Source: Saccharolobus shibatae B12 (GTDB lineage Archaea; Thermoproteota; Thermoprotei_A; Sulfolobales; Sulfolobaceae). Taken from it: a stretch of DNA of 64,000 bases. The first letter of the stretch is position 1; every line of letters starts with the position of its first letter. Where the stretch lies: NCBI RefSeq assembly GCF_019175345.1, contig NZ_CP077717.1:2014001-2078000 (forward strand). The letters run 5' to 3'. A model generated the notes under the pieces. That model was not told the DNA's origin and made no database searches. It worked only from the letters and a program-made list of their open reading frames with translations. This document shows, piece after piece, positions 9,731 through 18,131 of this stretch. Both the position numbers and the translations under genes were made by a program.

Positions 9731-10258
9731 TTAGACCTCAATTTTATCTAACCCTAAGTATGTTATTGCATTAAGATCAAATCTATACTTATTTTCTTCA
9801 AAGAACTGTTTAATACAATTTTTAACGTCTTTTATCGTATAAAATATTTTATTGCTCATGTAGTTCTTGAGGGACTTGAAGACCGCCTCAGCCATATTAA
9901 GCTCAGGCGAGTAGGGAGGAGTAAACACGGGATGAATACCCTTCCTACGACAAACCTCAAGCGTACCCTTAGTCTTGTGAGGAGAGTAATTATCCATGAC
10001 CATGTAAACCCTACCACTACCCACACGCCTCCTAAAGTACCTCAAGAAATACTTAACAGATTCAGAGTTAGGCCTTTTAGCAAGAGAAACTATTACTTCA
10101 CCGGTCCAAGCGTTTATAGCGAGAATAACATAGATTGAGGAAAAACCTATATTGACGCGCATTACGGGCTTACTGCCGATCTTAGCTAGAACCTTCTTAA
10201 TTGACGTGCTAATTACTGCCCTACACTCGTCTAGAAAGAATAAGGCCTTTCCTTCCAA
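9731..10258 (-). CDS. IS630-family transposase, DDE catalytic part
   Basis: Contains the three catalytic acidic positions of DDE_3 transposases: FFLDECRAV (D), YMVMDNYSPHKTK (D) and TPPYSPELNMAEAVFKSLK (E). The apparent TTG start is probably not used. The frame is open upstream and is reached from the HTH part by a frameshift at a run of eight A residues (minus strand, near 10267-10274). Reading seven A's would give one continuous protein of about 330 residues. The run may allow transcriptional slippage, or it may be an inactivating mutation. Confidence 0.85.
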   Translation of the reverse strand: MEGKALFFLDECRAVISTSIKKVLAKIGSKPVMRVNIGFSSIYVILAINAWTGEVIVSLAKRPNSESVKYFLRYFRRRVGSGRVYMVMDNYSPHKTKGTLEVCRRKGIHPVFTPPYSPELNMAEAVFKSLKNYMSNKIFYTIKDVKNCIKQFFEENKYRFDLNAITYLGLDKIEV

Positions 10259-10715
10259 TTTCTTTATTTTTTTTAAAGTCTTCCCACTTGTCCTTTTCTG
10301 CCTGGATGTTGGTAGGTCTGGGTTTTACTAGGTTGTATCCTAGTTCGTGGACTAGTTCGTATAGTCTGGATTTCTTGTACTCTATTCCTTGTTCTTGTAG
10401 TGCTATCTTTAATGTTCTCATTGTCCAGTACTCTTCTTGTATTCCGTATTTTTGGGGCTTATCTTCAAGTATTTGTTTTATCTTTTCTTCTTCTACTTTT
10501 CTGGGTCTTCCCGATCTGGGCTTGTCCCTTAGTCCATCAAGACCTTCCTTCTTGTACTTACCAATCCACAATTTTATCGTGGAATAGCCCTTGTTAAGCA
10601 TTTTCGAAACTTCTTTCTCCGATTTACCATCAACTACGTGCAGCTTCACTGCAAGAATCCTCTCCTTAATTCTCGCGTTCTTCTCTTCCTTATAAGCTTG
10701 AACCAAATCTTGCAT
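10221..10715 (-). CDS. IS630-family transposase, HTH DNA-binding part
   Basis: About 145 residues are homologous to the family before the frame change. They include a helix-turn-helix (KSEKEVSKMLNKGYSTIKLWI) and a basic GLRDKPRSGRPRKV linker typical of IS630 N-terminal domains, plus a winged-helix segment. After KDKWEDFKK the frame runs into unrelated residues (..GLILSRRV) and stops, because of the A8 run. It is expressed alone or as a fusion with the catalytic part. Confidence 0.82.
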   Translation of the reverse strand: MQDLVQAYKEEKNARIKERILAVKLHVVDGKSEKEVSKMLNKGYSTIKLWIGKYKKEGLDGLRDKPRSGRPRKVEEEKIKQILEDKPQKYGIQEEYWTMRTLKIALQEQGIEYKKSRLYELVHELGYNLVKPRPTNIQAEKDKWEDFKKNKEIGRKGLILSRRV

Positions 10716-11433
10716 AGTTCAATCTGGTAATGCTAATCTATAAACTTTTCGGAAACACTACCGTACATTACTCTCCATCCATTAACCGCAAAGAACCCAC
10801 TTCCACCAAGTGCAAACGGTAATCCAAGAGGAAATGGAGCAGAGGGCGTTGTTAAGAACAATCCTAACCATATGCCTAGTGTTGCGCCTAGTGTTGAAAA
10901 TAAGAATACTAGACTAGTGTATCTAGCCCTTCCGTTAATGGGAGCTACTTCTCCAATATAAGTATTAACTATTGCTAAATCAGCACCAACACCAATACCA
11001 GTTATGGTCCTTGCCACTAAAAAATTAACATAATTATTTGCCAATGCATTATATAAACTGCCAAGGCCAGTAATGATCATAGTTATCATTAACATCCTCC
11101 TCCTACCTATTACGTCAGATATTGGGGAAAGTATGAGGGCTCCTATTATATACCCTACTAGGTTTAATAGGACTATGGGACCTAGTAATGCTGGAATCTG
11201 AGGAGAAGAAGGATTGCTAACGTGAAATAGCGTTAAAGCCGTTTGTATAAATGATACATTTATATCGAAAATGTCATAAAATGTGAAGAGAAACCCTATA
11301 CCTAATATTCCTATAAAAATATATGAAAGTCCCCATATTGGAATCCTATCCATTCTAGCAATAGCTTCCCCTGCTTTTACTGCAGCTTTTTCTGCCATAT
11401 TTGGCTTTTCAAATCAATAATTTAATATTCTAT

Positions 11434-11449
11434 ATTAAACTAGTTTAAT
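11434..11449. promoter_or_regulatory. Perfect 16-bp palindrome, probable operator between the MFS gene and its regulator
   Basis: ATTAAACTAGTTTAAT is a perfect palindrome in the 140-bp divergent gap between the MFS transporter (11398) and the HTH_10 regulator (11539). Relative to the transporter it sits 6 bases upstream of the TATA-like TATTAAATT. Related half-sites occur before hpaC and the dioxygenase gene. Likely bound by the adjacent regulator; this is inference. Confidence 0.55.
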
Positions 11450-11538
11450 AAACATACGACTAACAGTATACTATATTATAGTTCCTTATAATACATAACA
11501 TTTATATTTTTAAAGAGTTTAAATAGTACACGATTAAC

Positions 11539-12162
11539 TTGATTAAACATGTAGATATAGTTGTAAGCCATGAAGATTGTTGGACTTCACATATGCCATT
11601 TACCGCATATACTATTAATTTAGAAGTTTATCCACATAAGAACTATTTAAGGAGCAGGATTCTTATCGATTCAATGGAAAATAAGGTTATATCAAACTTA
11701 ATGAAAACACACAGAAGCGTTGTAAAGGTTATAAAGGTAGATAAATTTAAGGGGGGAACTTATGTGGATTTTCTAAATAAATACAAGGGATCAATAGCTG
11801 GGGTCCTCTACGATAAGGAAGTGTTGATTCTGGGTAATCTCATAGAAGGTAAAGACGAAAAATGGTCATTTGTAACTTCCAGTAAAAATCTTCGAGAGAT
11901 TCTTACTGAGATCGAAAGTTTAGGAAAGGTGAAAAGAGTGGAGACAACTGACTTTAACCCAATTCTCTACCCTAATCTGACTGAATGGGAAAAGAAAGTG
12001 CTTACGGTATCCTATTCCTATGGTTATTTAGACTATCCCAGAAGAGCAACTGCCGATGAATTAGCTAAGCTACTAGGAATAAGTAAAGTAACGTTCCTCT
12101 ATCATTTGAGAAATGCCCAAAGGAAGTTAATTGCGTTTTCCATAAAAAGCATTTTAGCTTAA
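11539..12162 (+). CDS. HTH_10 (bacterio-opsin-activator type) transcription regulator
   Basis: 207 residues. The C-terminus holds the HTH_10 domain: LTEWEKKVLTVSYSYGYLDYPRRATADELAKLLGISKVTFLYHLRNAQRKLI, shown here as the consecutive parts LTEWEKKVL, GYLDYPRRAT, ELAKLLGIS and FLYHLRNAQRKL. The first ~130 residues are an alpha/beta ligand-sensing region as in other Bat-like regulators. The start is a TTG preceded by a TATA box near 11517 (TTTAAATA), so the mRNA is probably leaderless. It lies divergent to the aromatic transporter and is the obvious candidate to activate the neighbouring aromatic genes. Its stop overlaps the 3' end of the acyl-CoA synthetase gene. Confidence 0.82.
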   Translation: MIKHVDIVVSHEDCWTSHMPFTAYTINLEVYPHKNYLRSRILIDSMENKVISNLMKTHRSVVKVIKVDKFKGGTYVDFLNKYKGSIAGVLYDKEVLILGNLIEGKDEKWSFVTSSKNLREILTEIESLGKVKRVETTDFNPILYPNLTEWEKKVLTVSYSYGYLDYPRRATADELAKLLGISKVTFLYHLRNAQRKLIAFSIKSILA

Positions 12163-14022
12163 GCTCTTCAACGCTTCCTTAAGTTCCTCCATTATCCTCA
12201 TATCGTCCAATGTTGATATATCACCGGGATTCTCGTTAGCTAGGATAGCCTTTAGTAGCCTTCTCATTATCTTCCCGCTTTTGGTTTTAGGCAGTCTCTT
12301 CACAAACACTACTTTATCAACTATGTAACCAGCGTTCCTACAATAGTTCTTAATGTCATTTCTGAGTGTGTCACCAACCTCAACCCCTTGTCTTGGGACT
12401 ACAAACGCTATAATGTTACCGCCTTGACCTATTACGGCAGCTTCGGCCACGTTGGGATGAGTTACTATTACACTTTCAACTTCAAGTGTTCCTATCCTCT
12501 CCCCTTCAGCTCTTATTACATCATCAGCTCTTCCCAACACGAACAGATATCCATCCTCATCAACATAACCGTAATCTCCAGTGTAGAAGTACCCTGGGAA
12601 CCTAGACCAATACTTCTCCTTTATCTTCTCGTAATTGGGATCATTCCACATTTTAGCTAAGGCTGGGTTAAGCGGTTTTAACACTATATAACCCTTTTGC
12701 TTAGGAGGTAATGGTTTTCCCTCATCATCAACAATTAAGAAATATGTTCCTCCTGGGAATTGTATACCAGCGGAACCTGCCTTGAAGGGAATTTCGCCGA
12801 TTCCGTAAGGAGTTGCACCAACTGGCGATAAATGCTCGGTCATCCAGTACGCATCAGCTATCTTAACATGAGGAAGATTCTGATTTAACCACATCCACGC
12901 TCCAACGTTTAAAGGTTCTCCTGTATTAAGAATCATTCTTAAGCTTGATGTATCTCCGCCCTTAACTGACTCCTCTCCTAAACTCTTGAGAGTATAAAGA
13001 GTTGTGGTAGAACTCCAAACTAGGCTTACATTATATCTCTCAATTACCCTCGAGAATAGATCCCTTTTATAACCAACATATCCCTCAAAAAGCACACCAG
13101 GTATTCCCATTACTGGTATTGTGTATAAATTTGCCATTGGCCATACTGGCCAACCTAATTCTGAAACAGTCCACCAAACGTCATTCTCTGTTGGGTTAAA
13201 TATTGCCTTAAAAGCCCAATTGAGTGCTATCACATACCCTCCATTACTATGGTATAATCCCTTAGGTCTTCCCGTAGTTCCAGACGTGTAATAAACTGTT
13301 GCTGGCTCGTTAGCCTCAACTTCCACTGGTTTAACGTAAACTTTCCCTTTAGGTTTCACATCATCATACACAACATCCCTTTTCCCATTAACATTAAAAT
13401 CTGAATACCCCCTCGGCACTGCCAAGACTTTCTGTATAGGTGTAGTATGAGATTCCAAAACTTTATCCACAAAATCCTTAATTCTTATCTCATTTCCATT
13501 CCTAAACGTCCTTGAGGCAACAATCAATACTTTTGAACCGCAATCATTAAACCTATATGCCAGTGTTTCCTCGCTCAACCCTACATAATGTATTATTAGA
13601 ATTGCCCCCAGTCTATGTGATGCTAAGGAGAAGTATACAGCTTCTGGTATATTAGGCATTAGCATAGATACCGTATCGCCTTTTTTCACCCCCAATTCAC
13701 TTAAGACATAGGCTGCCTTGTTTACCTCTTGATAAAGATCTTGAAAGGATATTGACCTAAAACTATCTAATTTCTCATTGGTCCAATAAAATGCTACCTT
13801 ATCTTTCTTATCTGGTAAATGCCTATCTATAGCGTTATAGGATATATTTGTGGTTCCTCCAACGAACCACTTCTCGTACGGTGGTTCTCCCTCAAGTATT
13901 TTCTCTGGTTGCCTAAACCAAGTTATGTAATTAGCCTTATCCCGCCAGAAGGTATCTGGATTTTCCATGGAGAATTTAGCCAATGCTCTAATCTGATCTA
14001 GAGAATATATTTTCCAGCTCAT
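12154..14022 (-). CDS. Acyl-CoA synthetase (AMP-forming), acetyl/propionyl-CoA synthetase branch
   Basis: 622 residues with a short ACAS_N-like N-terminus, the P-loop TVYYTSGTTGRPKGLYHS, the adenine-binding DAYWMTEH, the hinge region YFYTGDYGYVDEDGYLFVLGRADDVIRAEGERIGTLEVE (split here as YFYTGDYG, GRADDVIRAEGERIG) and the C-terminal lysine motif PKTKSGKIMRRLLK. It makes an acyl-CoA and AMP+PPi from a carboxylic acid. The acid is unknown; by context it is an aromatic or short-chain product of the cluster. It is divergent from the acyl-CoA dehydrogenase gene, sharing a 100-bp promoter region. Confidence 0.88.
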   Translation of the reverse strand: MSWKIYSLDQIRALAKFSMENPDTFWRDKANYITWFRQPEKILEGEPPYEKWFVGGTTNISYNAIDRHLPDKKDKVAFYWTNEKLDSFRSISFQDLYQEVNKAAYVLSELGVKKGDTVSMLMPNIPEAVYFSLASHRLGAILIIHYVGLSEETLAYRFNDCGSKVLIVASRTFRNGNEIRIKDFVDKVLESHTTPIQKVLAVPRGYSDFNVNGKRDVVYDDVKPKGKVYVKPVEVEANEPATVYYTSGTTGRPKGLYHSNGGYVIALNWAFKAIFNPTENDVWWTVSELGWPVWPMANLYTIPVMGIPGVLFEGYVGYKRDLFSRVIERYNVSLVWSSTTTLYTLKSLGEESVKGGDTSSLRMILNTGEPLNVGAWMWLNQNLPHVKIADAYWMTEHLSPVGATPYGIGEIPFKAGSAGIQFPGGTYFLIVDDEGKPLPPKQKGYIVLKPLNPALAKMWNDPNYEKIKEKYWSRFPGYFYTGDYGYVDEDGYLFVLGRADDVIRAEGERIGTLEVESVIVTHPNVAEAAVIGQGGNIIAFVVPRQGVEVGDTLRNDIKNYCRNAGYIVDKVVFVKRLPKTKSGKIMRRLLKAILANENPGDISTLDDMRIMEELKEALKSLS

Positions 14023-14122
14023 GTTATCATATATATTTGTAAATTAAAAATTATATATACCTTTCGTTCAATAATGATAGATTGATATAAGATTTAAAAG
14101 TTATTAAATGTAAGATAAATAT
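14023..14122. promoter_or_regulatory. Divergent promoter region, CoA synthetase / acyl-CoA dehydrogenase
   Basis: One hundred bases hold both promoters. Toward the dehydrogenase, a TATA-like AGATTTAAAAG lies ~25-30 bases before the ATG at 14123. Toward the synthetase, TATATATAATTTTTAA lies ~25 bases before the ATG at 14022. Both transcripts would be leaderless. A GATTGAT/TTCAAT pair between them could bind a regulator, but nothing proves this. Confidence 0.4.
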
Positions 14123-15238
14123 ATGAGCGAAAAAGAACTTTTTATAGAATCACTGAGGGAATTCCTCAAAAGAGATGTTGAAAAAATAGCAACTAAAATA
14201 GACAAAGAAGATTACTACCCTAGAGATTTGGTTAAGAAACTCGGAGAGCTAGGCTTTCTAATCCCTTTAACTAATGGACTTTCACACTACGATATGATGA
14301 TAATTTTAGAAGAAATTGCCAAGGTTAGCGGGTCCTTAGCGTTAATTGCTGACGCTCAAGGAGAATTGGCCGGCGAAATGATTAGATTATATGCAGACGA
14401 AAGACAAAGGAAGGAGTTTCTAGAGCCGATGAGTAAGGGAGAGATGATAGGTAGTTTTGCCCTAACTGAACCTTCTGGTGGAAGTGATATAGGCTCCATG
14501 AAGACTTTCGCTGAGAAAAGAAATGGATTATGGAGAATAAAAGGACATAAGATGTGGATAACTCAAGGACTTTACGCTGATATTTTCGTCACAGTTACGA
14601 GAACTGGCTCATCTAGGCATGATTTATCCGTTTTCATAGTGCCTAGGGGTAATTGCGTTGAGACTAGAAAAATAGAAGTCATGGGTAATAGGGGAACTGG
14701 AACCGCTGAGGTAATCTTTCACGATTGTGAAGTGTCAAACGATTATATAGTTGGAGAAGTAAATAATGGGTGGAATATGGTAAATTCAGTACTAGAGATA
14801 GGGAGACTTGCTATATCTGGGATTGCAATAGGTTTGGCTGAGTCTGCGTTGGAAGAAGCTCTTAGGTGGGCTAGATCTAGAACTGCGTTTGGAAATTCCA
14901 TTTATGATTTTCAAGGGATAAGATGGTACTTCGCCGATTCCGTAGCTAAACTCAACGCGGTAAAATCAATGGCTAAGGATGTTAGTAGTAAGTTTGATGA
15001 GAATTCAAAGGATAAGGGAGTTTACGTCGCAATGTTAAAACTATTATCAGCAATTATCGCTAACGAAATAGTCGATATCTCCTTGCAAGTATTTGGTGGT
15101 ATGGGCTACGCTAAGGGAACCACTATTGAACGAATATATCGTGACGCCAGATTACTTAGGATAGGTGAGGGAACTGATGAAGTGCAAAGACACATTATTG
15201 CTAAGTATATTGAACGGTATGGAATACCGTATATTTAG
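14123..15238 (+). CDS. Acyl-CoA dehydrogenase
   Basis: 371 residues, standard length. It carries the family signatures FALTEPSGGSDIGSMKT (flavin/substrate loop) and, at the C-terminus, YRDARLLRIGEGTDEVQRHIIA, with the catalytic glutamate in GEGTDE as in SCAD/MCAD enzymes. It oxidises an acyl-CoA to the 2-enoyl-CoA, passing electrons to an ETF (no etf gene in the window). It is followed after 63 bases by the thiolase-like genes, so it may feed the enoyl-CoA branch they act on. Confidence 0.9.
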   Translation: MSEKELFIESLREFLKRDVEKIATKIDKEDYYPRDLVKKLGELGFLIPLTNGLSHYDMMIILEEIAKVSGSLALIADAQGELAGEMIRLYADERQRKEFLEPMSKGEMIGSFALTEPSGGSDIGSMKTFAEKRNGLWRIKGHKMWITQGLYADIFVTVTRTGSSRHDLSVFIVPRGNCVETRKIEVMGNRGTGTAEVIFHDCEVSNDYIVGEVNNGWNMVNSVLEIGRLAISGIAIGLAESALEEALRWARSRTAFGNSIYDFQGIRWYFADSVAKLNAVKSMAKDVSSKFDENSKDKGVYVAMLKLLSAIIANEIVDISLQVFGGMGYAKGTTIERIYRDARLLRIGEGTDEVQRHIIAKYIERYGIPYI

Positions 15239-15301
15239 TTATTTTTGATCCTTTCATAGGCAAGGCTAAAAAGCTTTAATAAGTACGTAAAGAGAATATA
15301 T

Positions 15302-16447
15302 TTGGGGACTTTTTTGAATCGAATTACCATAATAGGCATAGGTTGGTTCGGCTTTAGGCCCACAACTCCAGAAGTCTCATTTAGAGAGATGGTTTTCGAG
15401 GCTGCGTCTAGGGCATATAAGGATGCGGGAAATATAAATCCTAGAAATGATGTAGACTCTTTTATATCCTGCCAAGAGGACTTCTGGGAGGGAATATCAA
15501 TATCAGACGAATTCGCGCCAGACCAAATGGGAGGAGCAATGAGACCAACCATGACTGTAGCTGGAGACTCGCTTCAAGGATTAGCTCACGCTGTAATGCA
15601 TATTAATTCCGGTGTAGCTAACGTAGTGTCAATTGAAGCCCATTCCAAGGTAAGCGACATACTAACGTTTAGTGACTTGGTGAAATTCGCAATGGATCCC
15701 ATATACGTTAGATCCATTAATCCACCAAATTTCCATTTTATTGCAGGGTTAGATGCTGTAAAGTTCATGCAAAGAAAAGGGATAACAAGGGAAGACTTAG
15801 CATTAGTAGTGGAAAAGAATAAGAAAGCTGGTCTATCATCTCCTAGAGCGTCTTATGCTAGTAATATATCAGCTGAAGACGTGTTAAAGAAAGATTACGT
15901 AGTTTACCCTCTTAGTGAGTTGGATATAGCGCCTTTTGTTGATGGAGCAATAGTTATAGTAGTTGCTGATGAGGAAGTTGCTAAAAAGCTGAAAAAAGAC
16001 GATTATCTAGTAATCAAGGGACTGGGATTCGCAACTGATTCCTCAAACCTAGAAACTGCAGAGCTAGGAAAGGCAAACTACATGAGGATAGCCTCTGATA
16101 TGGCATATAGAATGGCTGGAATTGAGTCGCCTAGAAGGTATTTTGATGCTGTTTTCGTTGATGATAGATACAGTTACAAAGAATTACAGCACTTGGAGGG
16201 ATTGAGAGTTTCTGAGGAACCATCAAAGGACTTAAGGGAGGGAAATCTCTCTCCTCAAGGAGAAATTCCAGTAAATCCATTAGGTGGGCATATGGCTAAG
16301 GGAGTTCCTTTAGAAGCTTCAGGTTTTTCATTACTGTTAGACGCAATAGATTATATTAAGCAAGGGAAAGGTGAAAGGGCACTTGTCGCGTCTTGGCGTG
16401 GAATTCCCACTCTTACCGGATCAGTTGTGGTGGTGGAAAAGCCATGA
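15302..16447 (+). CDS. Thiolase-fold protein lacking catalytic residues (SCP-x/Ltp-like), subunit 1
   Basis: 381 residues from a TTG at 15302; a second TTG at 15314 gives a start aligned with NRITIIGIGWFGFRP and may be the real one. The fold is that of thiolase/lipid-transfer proteins. The nucleophilic cysteine region reads MTVAGDSLQGLAH with no Cys, the GHP histidine motif reads NPLGGHMAKGVPLEASG (Val for His), and the final CGGG cysteine is missing. It is therefore not a normal Claisen thiolase. Related Cys-less proteins such as Ltp2 act as retro-aldolases together with DUF35 proteins. It overlaps the next gene by ATGA and probably forms a heteromer with it. Confidence 0.82.
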   Translation: MGTFLNRITIIGIGWFGFRPTTPEVSFREMVFEAASRAYKDAGNINPRNDVDSFISCQEDFWEGISISDEFAPDQMGGAMRPTMTVAGDSLQGLAHAVMHINSGVANVVSIEAHSKVSDILTFSDLVKFAMDPIYVRSINPPNFHFIAGLDAVKFMQRKGITREDLALVVEKNKKAGLSSPRASYASNISAEDVLKKDYVVYPLSELDIAPFVDGAIVIVVADEEVAKKLKKDDYLVIKGLGFATDSSNLETAELGKANYMRIASDMAYRMAGIESPRRYFDAVFVDDRYSYKELQHLEGLRVSEEPSKDLREGNLSPQGEIPVNPLGGHMAKGVPLEASGFSLLLDAIDYIKQGKGERALVASWRGIPTLTGSVVVVEKP

Positions 16448-17622
16448 AGGTAAACATTCATTTAAATAAAAGAGTCGCTGTAATAGGTGCTGGCTTAACT
16501 CCATTTAGGAGAAGACTACTAGAAACTCCACAAGAGATTGCATGGGAGGCTGCAAGTAAGGCATTAGATGAGGCTGGACTAGAGTTAAAGGATATCGACT
16601 GTGTTGTTATTGGAAGTGCACCAGATGCTTTTGATGGAGTTAACCTAAAGGGCGAATACTTATCACATGGTTCTGGGGGCATTAGAAAACCAGTAAGTAG
16701 GGTTTATGTGGGTGGTGCTACTGGAGTTATGACTGCCATAGCAGGATGGTATCATGTTGCCAGTGGTTTATGCCAGAAAGTACTTGCTGTAGCTGAGGAA
16801 AAGATGAGTCCAGATAGACCCCATCCTCAAGCAATATTCAGATACATATGGGATCCAATCCTTGAAAAACCATTGAACCCTAATCTAATCTGGATATTTG
16901 CAATGGAAATGCATAGATATATGGCAACCTATGGAATTAAAAAGGAGGAGATCGCGTTAGTTTCCGTTAAGAACAAGAGGAATGCAGTAAATAATCCATA
17001 TGCGCAATTAGGTTCAAACATAACAGTAGAGGACGTGTTAAAGAGCGAAGTGTTAGTTTGGCCAGTGCAACTCTTAGACGTTAGCCCAGTTAGTGATGGT
17101 GGGGCGGCAATCGTATTAGCTTCTGAAGACGTAGCGAGGAGGTATACTGATACGCCAGTTTGGGTTGAAGGAGTTGGATGGACTTTAGACAATACGGAAT
17201 GGCCTGCTAGGGACTTATCTTACGCTAGATATGTGGAATTCGCTGCTAGAATGGCTTATAAGATGGCTGGGATTGAGAGGCCAAATAAGGAAATAGATGT
17301 TGCCGAACCATATGATCCCTTTGATTACAAAGAACTACACCATTTAGAGGCACTACAATTGGCTAAGAGAGGAGAGGCTCCAAAATTATTGAAGGAGGGA
17401 GTATTCGACATCGATGGTGATATACCCAGTAGTCCCAGTGGAGGTTTACTGGGAGTGGGTAATCCTATTGCTGCTGCGGGTTTAATGAAAGTCATAAGTA
17501 TATATTGGCAGTTAAAGGGGACTGCTGGGAAAATGCAAGTTAAGAGACCAGTACATACTGGTGTAGCCCAGGCTTGGGGAGATTTAATGCAAGCGGGTAC
17601 GGTTATAGTTTTACGTAATTGA
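16444..17622 (+). CDS. Thiolase-fold protein lacking catalytic residues (SCP-x/Ltp-like), subunit 2
   Basis: 392 residues from the ATG at 16444, which overlaps the stop of the preceding gene. It aligns with subunit 1 along its length. The Cys position reads RVYVGGATGVMTAIAG, and the GHP motif reads SPSGGLLGVGNPIAAAG (Asn for His). It keeps a tyrosine-rich segment VAEPYDPFDYKELHHLEAL where thiolases carry the N-E/H-x-F motif, comparable to the tyrosine-containing active site of Ltp2-type aldolases. It is followed after 11 bases by a GAGGTGAT ribosome site and the first DUF35 gene, so the four genes form one operon. Confidence 0.83.
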   Translation: MKVNIHLNKRVAVIGAGLTPFRRRLLETPQEIAWEAASKALDEAGLELKDIDCVVIGSAPDAFDGVNLKGEYLSHGSGGIRKPVSRVYVGGATGVMTAIAGWYHVASGLCQKVLAVAEEKMSPDRPHPQAIFRYIWDPILEKPLNPNLIWIFAMEMHRYMATYGIKKEEIALVSVKNKRNAVNNPYAQLGSNITVEDVLKSEVLVWPVQLLDVSPVSDGGAAIVLASEDVARRYTDTPVWVEGVGWTLDNTEWPARDLSYARYVEFAARMAYKMAGIERPNKEIDVAEPYDPFDYKELHHLEALQLAKRGEAPKLLKEGVFDIDGDIPSSPSGGLLGVGNPIAAAGLMKVISIYWQLKGTAGKMQVKRPVHTGVAQAWGDLMQAGTVIVLRN

Positions 17623-17633
17623 GGTGATATGAG

Positions 17634-18131
17634 ATGGTAACTCCTCTGAAAGAAGAAGACTTAAGTAAACACTACATAATATCGTATAAGCCAAACGCTA
17701 AGTACGCATACACTGCTGGACAAGCTCAAAGTAAATATCTACTTGGACTTAAGGAAGGTAAAATATACGGAAGGAAGTGCAATAAATGCGGTAGAATCCA
17801 CGTACCACCGAAAATGTATTGTGAGGAATGCTTTAGAGCTACTGATGAGTGGGTTGAGGTGAAAGATGAAGGGATTGTAATGACTGTAGTTGCAAGTTTC
17901 ATAAGTTGGACTAGGGCAAAATTGGAAGAGCCAGAGATTGTTGGGGTTATAAGGCTATTACCTTCTAACAATAGGGATTTCGTATACCCTGGAATATTCC
18001 ACAGAATATGTGCAAGTTATGAACAAGTGAAGAGTATGGAAATCATAGGGAAGAGGGTTAAGGCGGTGTGGAAGCCAAAGGAGGAAAGGAAAGGAAGTAT
18101 TGAAGATATCCAATGCTTTAAGGTGATCTAA
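17634..18131 (+). CDS. DUF35 OB-fold/zinc-ribbon protein 1
   Basis: 165 residues: an N-terminal helix, a rubredoxin-like zinc ribbon (CNKCGRIHVPPKMYCEECF) and a C-terminal OB-fold. DUF35 proteins are partners of thiolase-fold enzymes: they bridge the acetoacetyl-CoA thiolase/HMG-CoA synthase complex in archaea and complete the Ltp2-ChsH2 type retro-aldolase in bacteria. It lies directly downstream of the thiolase-like pair and has a strong GAGGTGAT site before the ATG. It most likely binds the CoA substrate or the partner subunit. Confidence 0.85.
   Translation: MVTPLKEEDLSKHYIISYKPNAKYAYTAGQAQSKYLLGLKEGKIYGRKCNKCGRIHVPPKMYCEECFRATDEWVEVKDEGIVMTVVASFISWTRAKLEEPEIVGVIRLLPSNNRDFVYPGIFHRICASYEQVKSMEIIGKRVKAVWKPKEERKGSIEDIQCFKVI

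Larger units (their letters stand above)
9724..10750 (-). mobile_element. IS630-family (Tc1/mariner-like) insertion sequence
   Basis: About 1.03 kb between the two halves of the MFS gene; ends are accurate to a few bases. Reading inward, the ends are GAAAAGTTTATAGATT (right) and GGAAAGTTCTTAGACC (left), imperfect terminal inverted repeats. It encodes a two-frame transposase. Size and gene plan resemble Sulfolobus ISC1048, but the name is a guess. Because of shared bases at the junctions I could not settle the target duplication. Confidence 0.8.
8869..11398 (-). pseudogene. MFS transporter of the aromatic cluster, split by an IS630-family insertion
   Basis: The N-terminal half (11398 to about 10750) begins MAEKAAVKAGEAIARMDRIPIWG and contains motif A (SPISDVIGRRRMLM) and ARTITGIGVGADLA. 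It breaks off after GWRVMYGSVSE. The C-terminal half resumes near 9720 with ILGIGALLALIG..LRFSLPESPRWL and runs to 8869. Removing the inserted DNA and joining the flanks gives an in-frame GSVSEILGIGALL, so the intact protein would have about 500 residues and 12 helices of the sugar/metabolite:H+ symporter type. By position it probably imported an aromatic acid such as 4-hydroxyphenylacetate. The break is recent, since both halves otherwise keep a clean frame. Confidence 0.85.

Noticed and set aside
12388-14001. Plus-strand ORFs inside the acyl-CoA synthetase gene
   Set aside because: They are antisense to a complete, motif-verified CoA synthetase.
15235-15552. 105-codon minus-strand ORF overlapping the first thiolase-like gene
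   Set aside because: It is antisense to a gene whose translation aligns with its partner subunit, and it has no supporting signal.
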